A DNA stretch of 64,000 nt, from NCBI GenBank assembly GCA_040285825.1, contig JAUPSS010000003.1, forward strand, positions 2,480,001 to 2,544,000, written 5' to 3'. This document shows, one piece after another, positions 19,767-31,261 of this stretch. Each line of letters opens with the position of its first letter. Within the stretch, counting starts at the first letter, position 1. The translations under genes and the position numbers were made by a program. The notes beneath the pieces are model-generated. The model searched no databases. It had not been told where the DNA came from and saw only the letters and a program-made list of their open reading frames with translations. This stretch comes from Eukaryota sp. TZLM1-RC. Its lineage: Eukaryota; Metamonada: BaSk clade.

Positions 19767-20207
19767 CTAATAATCTACAATTGAGTATTCACTACCCTTA
19801 TAATAAGCCCATATACCAAATACAGTTCCAGAAGGAATTGGTCTGATACTACTCCTTCTATTTAAACTAAAAGTAGCTACTATTTCGGCAGCCTTGAAGT
19901 ATTCAGCAATGTAATAGAGATCAAAAACATTCTGGTTAGTTATCTCCAAAGGCTGGCAATAGAGAGAATTGATGAAGTCTTGGAAAATGGTAACATCAAT
20001 GGGAAGATTGTCAATTTCTATGCGTTGTAGATCTCGGTCAGTGGTGGTGATGGTGAACATTTGATGGAGGTATCGAGAGAAGACAGAGAGAACGTGGCGA
20101 TGAAGAGCTAACTCATGTTCAAGATAGACAAGATTAACATCGAAAAAATCAGTCGTGTGGAAGAGCTTTTCGGCAAATGTAGAGGATGGATACTGGAAGA
20201 TGGCCAT
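19767..20207 (-). CDS. BTB-domain protein with a SPRY-tail remnant
   Basis: A 146-residue protein. Residues about 12-112 form a BTB/POZ domain: DFFDVNLVYLEHELALHRHV (the D-V and H-hLs start), SRYLHQMF, then the helices ending in YYIAEYFKAAEIV. BTB proteins usually act as Cul3 adaptors or oligomerisers. The last ~24 residues (IPSGTVFGIWAYYKGSEYSI) are not BTB. They copy the C-terminus of the TRIM-like protein at 35991-37919, and the DNA match runs on into the 3' flank (19698-19842 against 37847-37990). So a longer BTB...SPRY gene lost its middle. Whether the short form is functional is unknown. LINE-A fragments flank it on both sides. Confidence 0.7.
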   Translation of the reverse strand: MAIFQYPSSTFAEKLFHTTDFFDVNLVYLEHELALHRHVLSVFSRYLHQMFTITTTDRDLQRIEIDNLPIDVTIFQDFINSLYCQPLEITNQNVFDLYYIAEYFKAAEIVATFSLNRRSSIRPIPSGTVFGIWAYYKGSEYSIVDY

Positions 20208-20244
20208 TGAGATTGGGGTGTATTTTCAAAAATTGAAGTTTTAA

Positions 20245-20690
20245 ATCAATTTGAAAGCTGTTGCAGGCTTTATCTCATGTAATGTTACAAATGAAAATTT
20301 GATTCAAAGAAAAAGTTAAATCCTGTAAATGATCTCGAATTTAAAACCCAAGAAAAACATAGAAAATATGACAAAGATATCGAAGAGGCTAATACTGATA
20401 GAAATAGACCACTTGTTTTTATTGCTTTCTCATTTTCAAAAAACGAAAGACTTTGAGTAGAAGAATGAACTTTTTTGAGTGATTTCCAAAAAATGGTTAA
20501 AGAAAAAGTAATGCTCGCGAATTCAGTTTGTCATAATTGATAGATTACCTCGGTTTTTCAATCGAATTAGAGAAGCTGTAGCTAGAGATCAAGTAGTTAA
20601 TAATTCTGTAGATGCAATTTTGGTTCAATGAATTTCATATAATTAGTTATGTGTTTATTTTTTAAAGTGTGGAAGTTCAATAAATAGAAA
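20245..20690 (+). repeat. LINE-A 3' fragment
   Basis: From GAAAGCTGTTGCAGGCTTTATC through the 3' end GTGGAAGTTCAATAAATAG, parallel to the copy at 42200-42670. Frames are broken and part of the domain end is rearranged. Confidence 0.8.
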
Positions 20691-21004
20691 ACATAGATTT
20701 TGAACAAAATTGGCTTCATTAATTTGTTCTTTAGCCACTGATATATAATCTTAATTCCTCTGGTGTGAATAATTTTTATACATTTGAATCTTTCACTTTG
20801 AAATTCCATTGATTGGTCCCCTTTGGATTGTTGTTGACAAATACAATACTTGTCATTCAATTGATGATCATCTACGAAGTAATCTACAACTGTAATCTAC
20901 ATTGCCAACTTGTCTAAGAATCCTTTGTAGTGGATTAACCTTCGATGGATGGTACTTTACCTTCTGAATTGATTTCTTTAATCTCCAGCCCCAAAATTAT
21001 GTGG

Positions 21005-21415
21005 TCGATGCTTTCCGCAATCATTCAATGACAATATTCCAAAAATGAATGTTTTAAATTTGAAGTACACTCTTCGAACATTACAGAAACAATTGACTGG
21101 AATGTATGAAAATGATCTTTTTAATAATATATGCAGCTCGGCTGTTCTAAATCAATATCTTCACTCATTGTTATTGGAAAAGGGTGTTTGTGAAAAAGTC
21201 ATCAGATTCTTCACTTTTTGTAACCATTCTACTGCGAAGATTTGAACTGTGTGCTAATAATGAAGCGTTTGTAACAAAAATGAGATTATATTTGAATATC
21301 CCCATTAATCAATTATTATCAAACAAATAAGGTATTTTCTCGAATTCACCTCGACTCACTTTGCGTCATGGTCTGAATTGTTCTAAATTGATAACTTATC
21401 GTTCTTCATAACATG
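21005..21415 (+). repeat. LINE-A fragment (after RT, zinc-knuckle region)
   Basis: GGTCGATGCTTTCCGCAATC and the following 400 bp match LINE-A at 57207-57620. Frames are shifted, and the sequence leaves the family near 21415. Confidence 0.8.
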
Positions 21416-21594
21416 ATGTAGTTTGAATCAATTAGACTGTATCTCTAACAGTTTATACATTTTGTTTAGATTTTGTAATATTATTATTTGTATTGTTTTA
21501 TTCATCATGCACACTTGACAAAATTCTATCCACCTAATAACAAAACTATCCACCTAATAACAATTTCCAAAAACATAATGAACATTCTTTATTT

Positions 21595-22545
21595 ATTGAA
21601 TTTGCACACTTAATTAAATTAACTCATAACTACTGGGACGACTATCATTGAACCAAGATTTCCTCTACAAAATCTTGATCTGCTTGCTGTCTAGCTAAAG
21701 CTTCTCTAATTCGATTGAAAAACCGCGGTAATCTATTATTAAACCGCGGTAATGGCCAATTGAATCCGTGAACGCCATAAAAAAATATCAAATCTTTTCA
21801 TTGTTTTTTCTTGCACCATTTTTTGGAAGTCATCCAAACAAGTTTCTGCTTCAACTGATAATCTTCCATTTATCGAAAATGGGAAAGCAATAAAAGCCAG
21901 CTGTGTATTTCTATCGACATTTGCCTCTTCAATATCTTTATCATATTTTCTATGTTTCTCTTTTGCTTTAAAATCCAGAGCAGCCACAGGATTAAGTTTT
22001 CTTCTGTGAACCAAAGTATCATTTGCAACATTACATGAGACAAAGTCAACAATAGCGTCAGAATGATCAATCCAATCACAGTATACATCACCTCTATCAT
22101 CAGAACCAAAATTATTCAGAGAAAGTGTTTCCTTCAGCAGGGGCTCTTTGATACACGATATCCTTGCAGTTTGTGCCATATTGAAAACAGTCTCTCTAAC
22201 AGCATCATGTAATGAAGAACGATAAGTTATCAATTTAGAGCAATTCAGAGCATGGCGCAAAGTGAGTTGAGGTGAATTCGAACAAATACATTTTTCTTTT
22301 GATAATAATTGGTTAATGGGGATGTTCAAATATAATCTCATTTTTGTTACAAATGCTTCATTAGTGGCACACAATCCAAATCTTCGTGGTACAATGGTTA
22401 CAAAAAGTGAAGAATCTGACGACTTGTTTTCACAAACACACTTTTCCAATAACAATGAGTGAAGATCTTGATTTAAAACAGACGAGCTACATATATTATT
22501 ATAAAGATCATTTTCATACAGTACAGTCAATGGTTTCTGTAATGT
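21595..22545 (-). mobile_element. LINE-A copy with intact endonuclease-domain frame
   Basis: The minus-strand ORF (21739-22590) reads 283 codons. It holds the Cys/His knuckle (CICSNSPQLTLRHALNCS, C-x-C...H-x3-C) followed by YRSSLHDAVR. Then comes a PD-(D/E)XK-like nuclease pattern: DDRGDVYCDW, IVDFVSC, and ALDFKAKEKHRKYD, ending FAFPFS-type and RSRIQLAI. This knuckle plus restriction-like endonuclease is the C-terminus of R2/CRE-like non-LTR elements. The RT part is absent (5' truncation). The 3' end lies near 21595 (TTTATTTATTGAATTTGCAC, complement of the family tail). Confidence 0.8.
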
Positions 22546-22739
22546 TCTTCTATCTCCAATCCCCGAAATTAGTAACATTACTTTCACCATCAGCTTTTGC
22601 TGTGTCTAATCCAGTTGGCATCATTTTTTTGTATAGTTATTTATTTGAATAGAGTGTGGCGTCCATAGAGAGTGTTGGCAAATTGAACCTTGTTTTCAGA
22701 AACTAATTGACATCTTCCTAATTTAGAATTACTTGAGTA

Positions 22740-24228
22740 ATGGATAACCAAATCAACACCCCTCCTCTCCATATCTATTCTGACTTTGAATCAGGTAACA
22801 TTGAAACTTTTACTCAATGTGCGCCTTACGAATATGATATCTTTATCCGTTCCGACCCACGTCCCCTTTCAAAACTCTGTGCTCTATGGTTTCACTTCGC
22901 TGTTGATTTCACTACTCCCTCACTCCCTATACTTTTTAACATCATTGGTACAAGTAAAACTAAGTCAAACTACAGATCGGGACAGACACCCATAATTAAA
23001 CCCTCTAATGAGCACACTTATTACAAGGTACACCCCAAGAATGTGTTTTATTACAAATGTCCACGTCACGACAACTCATACACTCTCTCCTTTCTATTCT
23101 CGCCACCCACTGCTTCTACGTACTTTTTTTCATATTCATTTCCTTACACTTACACTCATCTCCAGCATTTTCTTTCCTCAATTCCCTCATTTACTCACCC
23201 TCTTCATCGTTCCCTTCTATGCAGATCCCTTCTTCTCCGACGGATAGACCTTCTCTCCTCTGATCCCCCCTCATCTTCTTCCTTACCATATCCAGTCATC
23301 TTCATCTCAGCTCGTGCTCACCCAGGTGAGACTCCATCATCCTTACTTTGTGAAGGTATAGTTTAGTGTTTTATTATAACCCTAGGTATTGTTATTTATT
23401 TATTTAATTCATCACAGGATTAGTAGAATATTTGTGCTCATCTTGTTCAAATAGATTGCGATCTCTTTGCGGAGTTCGAGTGGTTCCAATGTTGAATCCT
23501 GATGGTGTAGCAAACGGTAAGTAACCCTAAGCCTCACCCTAGGTAATTATCGAACAGATGTATTGGGTTTTGATTACAACAGGTGTTGGGAGAAGGGAAG
23601 AAATTCTATATATTATGACATGTTGTCACCAATCAAATATTTCACTGATCTCGTCATGAGCTCTATTAATGATCCCTATTCGTTTCCCGCTTTTTCACTG
23701 GATCTACACTCTCATTCGTTTAAAGCAGATGCTTTTATTTTCGGAAACAAGGTTAATGTGGGGGCAGAAAATTTGGTGGAGTGGAAAAATTTACCACGGC
23801 AACTTAAGGAAAAATTAATTCCAAATGAAATTGACATAGATAATGTCAATTTTTATTTAAAATTTCAGACAGATTCTTTTGATAAATTTTCAAAAGTTTT
23901 AGGTTCTACTGACAGAACCTTCAATCCAAAATTTTGCAGATTTACTGATCCCGCTTCTGACACCCTCATGACACAGCGTAAAATTCTGGGAGAACTCCTT
24001 TCGCCTTATGGTGGCCACGCTCAAACTCTTGAAGTTTCATCTGCCTTAGCCCACAATCTAGACAATATTGACCCTAATTCGGGGCATTTCAATGGTCATA
24101 TTCCCCAGTTTTCACGTAGCGCTTACAAGTCGTTAGGATGGAGCATTGGGATGGCTCTGGATGAGTATGTTTATGATAAATATGTCGTTTGTAAGATGGC
24201 ACGCAAATTTTGGCAAAGAAAAGAGTGA
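22740..24228 (+). CDS. Cytosolic metallocarboxypeptidase (CCP/AGBL family, M14), two introns
   Basis: Exons 22740-23355, 23418-23516 and 23543-24228 join in frame to 466 codons. The introns are 62 bp (GTATAG...CACAG) and 26 bp (GTAAGT...CCTAG). The N-terminal ~170 residues are the beta-sandwich CCPs carry before the catalytic domain. The zinc site is HPGE (ARAHPGETPSS). MLNPDGV then GNYRTDVLGFDYNRCW, spanning the second splice, is the family signature with the substrate Arg. SLDLHSHSFKADAF holds the third ligand, and HAQTLEVSSA the catalytic Glu. CCPs trim glutamates from tubulin tails or process C-termini. The match is closest to the AGBL5 type, by memory. Both splices are supported because the motifs cross them. 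Confidence 0.88.
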
Positions 24229-25788
24229 ATTTTTTGTTAAATTTTCAGGCTTGTATGCATGATTTTTTGTTTTTGGGGTACATTCTTCCATTTTTCACAA
24301 TTTTTTACATTTTTTTTGGAATTAATTCAAACATGATTATCATTGTCACAAGTTTTCTATTAAGTTATTTATAAATTTTTAAATGGTTTTTGTGTTTATT
24401 CATATATATGTTATTCTTTATTTTGTTTAGCCAACAACTGAATCAAGAGTTTTTATTATTAAGTTTTTTTCACAATGTTGTAGATCAGCAAAAATAGTTC
24501 AACAGAGTCAATTCCAATCCGCTCAACTGGCAGTTAGAGCACAAAGTCTTACTTGGCTTTAAATGGTTTGCAAAGTTCTCTTAACAATATCCGATATATA
24601 ATTTGTTTAATGAATAGCTCGATTTGTCAACATAGAATTAAGATCAAATTTTTGATCGTGGTTGATTTCAGTGAACTCTGAACAATTGAGGTTAACTAGA
24701 TAGTGAATTGAATCAAAGCCAACTGAACTTTTTTTCTTTTATCAGTTTTCATCGACTTACTGGTTATGACTACTTCTCATAAAGAATCTTGTGGTTTTTA
24801 TATATTCTTCGTAAATAAATACGAATTGTGACAACAGAACTACATACTCAAGTTTCAAAGGTGTTGTTTCTTTATTGGAACTTGGACTTTATTTAGTATG
24901 AGAGAAAAATTTCTAGTCACTTCTGTTTGGCTAATTTGCAGCATAAAAATTTAGATTTTCTAGATACTATTTGGTAATTTACAAAATACACTCATCCCAT
25001 TTCATTTTTCAGAATCACTTATCTTTGAAATACTGTTTCTTCTCGCTTGCACTGTCACTATTGTTCTAACTGACAGGAACACCTCGATGTACATTTGTGT
25101 ACATTTGTGTGGAAGAGAACTTGATCGAGTCCCTGCCCTTTTCCATTTATCACATGTTTTCTATCTTGTCCTCACATATCTCTACATTTATCCTTTTCCA
25201 ATCTCAACACCTTCCCCACAACGACACGGTGATCACTTTCTGCGATGTTTTACCTTACTGATCTACCCATGCTATCGACCTCACCTCTTCCAAGTGTTTT
25301 GCACACGTGTCATGCCACGTCATCAGTCAATTGCTCTCCGTCTTTATCAATATCCAGCAACTCTTGTTCGTTCATCAATGGTCTTTTCTTTTGTTTCACT
25401 GTATTCACCAACAAAGAACCACATCAATGACCACATTCCTTCTTTGACCAGCAATACCCCAACCCATCTTTCTAACCCTTTTCAATGGTATTTTTACCCT
25501 GTTTGTGTTGGCTTTTTAAAGAATTGGTGAACGTCTTGGCTTCAAAGTTCCATTTTGCACTTTTTTTAAAAATAATTAATCAATTAATTAGTTAATGTTT
25601 TTCTCAATTAATTTCTATTGATTTCCCGCAAACAAACTAATTGTTAAGTATTATTCTATTTGTATTTAATCACATCTGGCCTTATGAAATGATATATGGA
25701 TCTAAGATTTGGCAAGTTTTTCGGATTTTTTATGATCTTTATTAAAATCTGAATTTGCATTATTTTTACTAACATTGCATTTACCACT
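24229..25788 (+). other. Intergenic with a C/T-rich block at 25000-25560
   Basis: 24229-25000 is AT-rich and holds no supported gene. At 25000-25560 the plus strand is C/T-rich, as at 8640-9120 and 59880-60320. An ORF of 147 codons (25087-25530) shows no domain and looks like a by-product of the bias. A GCCACGTCATCA word lies at 25314-25325. The block is followed by the dispersed repeat, as with the other copies. Confidence 0.4.
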
Positions 25789-25954
25789 GAGTCTCTACCA
25801 AATATTGAGAGTAATTCTCTTTATTTTGAGTCTCTAATCACAAAGACATGAACGACTGAGTAACCACCAATCATTCAGTTTTTAACTGTTTGAAGTTGAT
25901 TACGGTCATGAAAGTTCTGATCACGTGTTTCTATATAGTCTAAATGTTTTTGGA
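25789..25954 (+). repeat. Dispersed ~165-bp repeat, copy 2
   Basis: GAGTCTCTACCAAATATTGAGAGTAATTCTC through CTAAATGTTTTTGGATT; collinear with copies at 9736 and 60383, by eye about 85% alike. Confidence 0.88.
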
Positions 25955-26979
25955 TTTTCTGAAATTTAATACTAATTTCATTGTCAATATTTTTTTGCAG
26001 TTATAGTCTTAATCCACCTTTGTCCAATGAGTTGTAGTTTTGGTTGAGAAGACCTTTGCAATTGCATCGCTTCAACAGGTTTAACCACCATTATGACAAC
26101 CTTTGAGCTACAGCGTTTCCAAATTTATCATCTTCGTCGTCATTCAGATTAGTCATCTACATCGGAGAAGCATAATTCAGTTGGGATGATATTACAGGTT
26201 ACAGATTTAGACAAGATTATTTCCCAATGTACAATGTGTTGAGTGTTTTTGAGTCATCAATGGGAATTAGAAAGACTAACTTGACATACGAGGAACGTAC
26301 ACCTTTAGAGCATCTACATAGGGGTATGTGGATTTTCAAGTGGTCTGTTCTCAATATGGAGCTACTGAAGGGACGTCGACAGCGGAGGTGGATTCTCTTT
26401 CATCCACAGTCATTACTGTTGGGGTTAATTCAGGTTTCACAAATCATCAGAGGTTGGAAAAGGATGTTTATTTATCGAGTTAAGAACAGCAGAAACATGA
26501 ATACAATAAAGAATTTAAACTAAAGATGACGTGATAACAGAAGCAGGAAGATCGTGTATTGAATCATTATTGAAATTATCGGAAATTCTGTTCAATTGGT
26601 AAAAACACAGAGATATATTGGTATTCATTTCAGGGATTTGTTTGTGTAGGAGCAGATTGATAGGACGGGTGTTGTGACTCAGAGAAATTTGTGTGCTCAA
26701 GAACGAAGCTGACAATTACCCTTGGTAACATGTTTTTACTGAGGTAAGAACTGAGTAAAGCTGCTTGGTTGAGGGTTTTTATGAGTCATATCAATTATTT
26801 TGGATATGATGCTGAGGTGTAGACTAGTCCACACTGTTTTGATAAACAAGAGTGCTCCGTCAAAAGTCTTGGTTAATGTATCAGTATTATCACACTTATT
26901 TTTAGCTTATCTTTTCATTTCAACTTTTCTTACTTTCAACAAGGGCGGACTGTAGTACAGGTATCCAACGTAGAACAAC
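25955..26979. other. Unrecognised region
   Basis: ORFs at 26227-26523 (plus, basic, 98 codons) and 26515-26715 (minus) overlap at their ends and show no domain I know. I see no repeat match with the rest of the window. Confidence 0.35.
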
Positions 26980-27237
26980 TCAGTTGAAATCGGGGCAGGG
27001 GAGTAGATTTAAAAGGTTTCTGTGATCACAAAATAGGGTCAGATGTTTAGTTTCTAGAAATGAGGACAAGTTGGGCTGGTTGAGCGTCATTACGATCGCA
27101 AAGAGTTCCTTTTGCATTGTTGACCAGGTTTGTTGAGCAAGGGTTAAAATTCTTGAGTAGAATGAGATTGGGGCGACATGCCGTTTTGATAGGCGTTTTC
27201 CAGATTCAGAAGGACACAATTTCTTGGTTACTTCCAA
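26980..27237 (-). pseudogene. Gypsy RNase H fragment
   Basis: 85 codons. It shares HVAPISFYSRILT-type and LTLFCDHRN motifs with the RNase H of the 3.8-7.9 kb element, which reads KPISFYSRILTGTQKRW and TIFKDHRN. Catalytic residues upstream are missing. Confidence 0.75.
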
Positions 27238-28019
27238 ATATTATAAGCTATGCCATTTTAGAGGCGTTGGTGGACACGAGGATATTTGAGTCAGAACATT
27301 GGAGTCTGTTGCTTTGATATTGAACGGACCACCACTTCAGGGATGGAAGTGATGAGAGAGTCTTCAGCTTCAGTCTTTACCAATCTTTTTAAGAGCTTAG
27401 GTTGGATTCAGTGGAAGGATTTTCGGTTTAGGGCTTCTTCGTTCAGCAGGAAGGGTACGTTGCGAGCTACCTTCCTAAAATGACGGGTCTAATGGGTGGT
27501 AGCTTCATTAGCCACAGCAATTCAAAGGCAGGGGTAACCGGTTAAACATCAGGTGTGCCTAAGCTGTGTCTTCTACAGGCGTACAGGACAGCAGGTATTC
27601 CAGGATTTCTTGGGCTTCTTCGGGGAAATTTGGTGAATAACTAGGAAAGTGTCTAATGCTTCGGTGACGATACATCTCGGGATGTATCACAACAGGGACT
27701 CTAAGTCTTCGAGGTCTTGGGCATATGCAAGGTGAAACAGCTATGGATTCCCTTCTTCAGAATAGTCAGAATACAGGAGAATTCTTCATTCTCTTGGTTT
27801 TCAGGGCCTTCTTCGGCTAGGGCCTTCAAGATTAACTTGAATATCAACAATGTTGACATCTTTTTCTGAAGAATCACTATCGTAAACATTCAGCGCGTCT
27901 CCAAGGCATGAGTCAGAACAGTTATATATATCTGCTTCACTAACAGCACAAAGTACAGTGTTCACCTGTTCTAGTTCTCTATTATTATGAACATGGGCGG
28001 ATCTTTTGACGTCGAAAGT

Positions 28020-28650
28020 TTGGGCAATATATTGCGAGGACAATTAACAGCAATATGACCAGGCTTATGGCATCTGTAACAAGATTTGGCAGCTATATCT
28101 GTATCTCTGACAGCAGAACGAGTATTTGTATTAGATAAAGATCCTGACCAAACTTAAGATCTATCGTGGTCGATAATTTCGGTGGTAGCAACCTCCACGA
28201 GGGGCTTGAAATCAGGCAACATTTGGTTATTAATACGGGACACAAGGAATTCAGCCAGACCTTTAGGAGCAATACCAGCAGCAAATCGTTTCTTAAAAAC
28301 ATTATTTAGAATGGAGAGACCTTCAGACTATTCCTTCACCTTCAGAAAATTTTTGAGGTTATTATTCATTCCTTCTTCAACACTAGAGATCTTCACGTTC
28401 ATTTTCAACCGAGAGACCGTCTCGTTGAAAGCTTCGCTTCATAGGACGGAAAATTGTTTAGCGATTTCCAATAGTTGAGCAACGCACTATCGGAAGTCTT
28501 CACCTTAGGTTCATACAACTCTAAGGACTTTAAAATAAAGGGATCTACGGTGAGCCTTAAGAAATCAACTTTGGTGCTATCAGTGACAGACTGATACACT
28601 TCAAATTCGCTCAAAAACATGCATACATCTTCCTCGAGTCTATTCACACA
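28020..28650 (-). pseudogene. Gypsy gag with complete CCHC zinc knuckle (relic)
   Basis: ORF 28405-28647 starts a helical capsid-like chain. After a stop near 28330 it continues through FKKRFAAGIAPKGLAEFLVS to the knuckle CYRCHKPGHIAVNC. Such knuckles bind the element's RNA for packaging. The frame continues past it (27801-28043) with an acidic tail. Confidence 0.7.
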
Positions 28651-29045
28651 TGAATAGACTGATATTTCGGCGACCGTCCATATGTTCTGTAATCGTGAGC
28701 AGAGTACTTTGTCGACTTTTTGTGATGAGAATCGTCAGTAACTTTTTGTAAGGTGCAGTTTTCTGGTTGAATCGATGACTGCCATTGTATCATTGGAACC
28801 CCAAAAATGTGTGTTTTGGATTTATTAGTGTTGTTCTTCTCCACAACCAGGCATACACACTTGAAGAGATCTGCTGTTTTTTCAGAACATTGATTGCACA
28901 AAAGATGAACACGTTTCCTCCGTGCTGAGCAGGAAAAACGTGCTATAGAAGTTAATGTATTCAATTCTTGTATTTTGGGGACCCAGATTCGTAGACAGAA
29001 CAAATCAAAGGGACAAACTTATTCGTGAAAGTATCAAAAAGATGT

Positions 29046-30108
29046 TCAGAATTGCACGTCACATGTGTGAACACGTGTTCGACACGCATTCTTCAGTTTA
29101 AAGGCTTTTTCATCGGTGTTCCATCGGTGACGTGAGTAATATGTAGCGTCTTGTTCACAATCTTTCTTCAATCCTTTGTTAATGGATTCTACTACTGAGT
29201 TAATTAGCTGGGTTCTGCTTCGGGTATTATGGACTTTCTTATGAGTTGGCAGATTATAGTTTCGTCGGGGTTTTCGGTTGGCTTGGCTTACTCTGCAGTT
29301 TGGGTCGGGGTAATCACCAATAACTTGGCCGGGGAGTCTCAATATTTCTCGGATAATTGGTCTTCAAACAGGAGGTAGTTCTTTGAGTACGGCCTGTGGT
29401 ACTCAGGGAGAAGTTCAGTCAGTCGGTTCAGAAATTCAGAAATGGAAGTAATGAGGAAGTCCTCAGCCTCATTCTTCAATAACCTCTTGAGAGGTTCAGG
29501 ACCGATTCCGTTTAGAAATTTGCGGGAAAGGGCACATTCATTGTTCCTAAGTACAGGAACCTTGCTTGTGACTTTCATAAAGTCACTGGTATAACGGGAG
29601 TTTGCTTTTTTAGCGTCTCGACAGGACAGGGACAGGGATATACGTTTATACAGCTTGTATATCTGAGCAGAATCTGCAACTCTTGTACAGGAAATTAGGA
29701 ATTCAAGAATCTTCATTGGTTTTTAGGAGAGATTTTATGGATGACAAGGAAGGTATCAAAGACTTCAGGGGCAATACAGAGAGGTATATGAGCTAGCAAC
29801 AGGGACTCAATATCAGCAACAGAGTCATGGGTTCCAACTTGACCTAGGAGGTTGGATTTGGCTTCAACATCGTTAGTAAACAGGAAAGAGAATTCATCTT
29901 TCACTACGGCTTCAGGTTCTTCGTCAACGGAGTTGTACAGATTGACTCGGATTTCAGAGGGATCAGGGTTCTCAATCTCTTCATCAGCGTCTTTTTGAGC
30001 AGGGACAGAACTTCGGGAACCACGTCTAGAAGACTGAGAGTTAGTGGAAAAGAGAAATTTTAAAGGTATGATACAGATTGCTACGCAACTCGTCAACGAA
30101 GCGAGCAC
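29046..30108 (-). pseudogene. Gag-like polyprotein in three frames (relic)
   Basis: Three consecutive minus-strand ORFs (29713-30108, 29339-29716 and 29046-29342) abut with small overlaps, as expected for one gene with two frame breaks. The first is acidic, the second helical (FLNGIGPEPLKRLLKNEA), the third basic. The 29440-29600 part resembles 27340-27480. Gag identity is inferred from the fold pattern and neighbours. Confidence 0.5.
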
Positions 30109-30832
30109 ATGAGGTGCGTTGCACTTCGGAGAAGTTTAGTAGCTAGCCAGGCATTATTCTGGTTGACCATAGTAATTACTGTTGGGTTCACATGCGTCAT
30201 AATCCTTGTATAAACGGAAAACTAGGTCACAGGGTGTTTATCACAAGGAGGGAGAATAAAAAGCAAGGAGACAACTATGAGAATCTACTTAAATCACTGA
30301 TATCACGTGGCATCACGTGATATTTACAATAACCAAATATGGCTTTGAGCCAACAGATGACTTGATTGCATCTCCCTTGTAAATTTCTATCCAACAATTC
30401 ATTTTCATTGATAGTTGAAAAGGTTAAGCTGGTTTTAAGTCTGTCAATACATAGATTTCTTGCCCCACTTGAAAATTTGCTTATAACAGCGTTATTTTCG
30501 TCCACAAAATGAATTCAACCAATGAAAGGTTTCCAGAAATCAAGTAACTCCTGTATGTTGTTCCACTAAATTGGAACCAGATGTTCTTCGACTTTGAACA
30601 ATTTTTTCAATAATGGAAAGTTAGTGTAAAATAGAGCGGAGGCCGGCTTCAACAACTTTAGTGGTAATTTTTTTTCATATTCGCCATTAACTAGCTTTTT
30701 ATTGACAAAAAATGTAACCAGTTCAAATGAATTTTTAATTAAATCAGCAAGGGTTTAACGTTTTAAAACCCTTAACAGCCATGTACAATATGTGTGAGCT
30801 AGAAGGGAAAAAATGAATATTGCGTATTCATT

Positions 30833-31260
30833 TTAAATGATTTCAACAGCAGCAGGACAAACGGATACGTTATCGAAAACTAACTGTGTAACAATGGATG
30901 AGCCAAACTCTGTTAAAACTGCCTTTACTTCGAATGCCATATATTGTGTGTTATTTTGCACACCACCTCTATCTATTGACTTCACAAAATGAACCCTACA
31001 GTGACTAACTAATAAGATACTGACATAATATTTTCTTGATCTGTCTGACCATCCATCAAACACTAATGTACACCCAGTGTGGTCCAATGTTTCTACAAAT
31101 TGTTACAATTCTTTTTGCAGTGCTGCTTTTGCACTTGGTATCAATTTTTTGGGGACAGTAGTCCCATTTGGTACCTGGTACTTGTTGTTGGACAACCAAG
31201 AGTGGATTCCATTTTGCCAATAAGAGTGGCTTTTTGACATGATGAAGCAAGTTTGTCTAC
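30833..31260 (-). pseudogene. DUF659/hAT-like transposase fragment
   Basis: TLVFDGWSDRSRKYYVSILL then FVKSIDRGG and TQLVFDNVSVCPAAVEI match the DUF659 branch of hAT transposases (DGW with the first catalytic Asp, DN with the second). The upstream part at 31060-31260 continues in a shifted frame. No zinc finger or C-terminus remains. Confidence 0.7.
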
Positions 31261-31261
31261 T

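Larger units (their letters stand above)
26980..30108 (-). mobile_element. Mosaic of decayed gypsy fragments with two gag segments
   Basis: Minus-strand pieces: 30108-29046, gag-like, with basic tail (RKPRRNYNLPTHKKVHNTRSR); 28650-28020, a capsid-like part ending in a complete CCHC knuckle, CYRCHKPGHIAVNC, at about 28040-28085; then 27900-27340, which repeats part of the first gag (below); then 27237-26980, RNase H (APISFYSRILTLAQQTWSTM, FCDHRNLL). Protease, RT and integrase are missing. The stretch at 28644-29003 encodes a Cys-rich ORF that fits none of these. At least two related elements must have been joined by deletion or nested insertion. Confidence 0.7.

Noticed and set aside
23517-23580. 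Longer alternative intron ending at ACAACAG
   Set aside because: It would remove the conserved GNYRT-G-DYNR motif that the 26-bp intron preserves.
25087-25530. 147-codon plus ORF
   Set aside because: Same pyrimidine-bias effect as the block at 8640; no domain.
28644-29003. Cys-rich ORF that recalls the PiggyBac C-terminal zinc domain
   Set aside because: The Cys/His spacing fits loosely and no DDE core is nearby.
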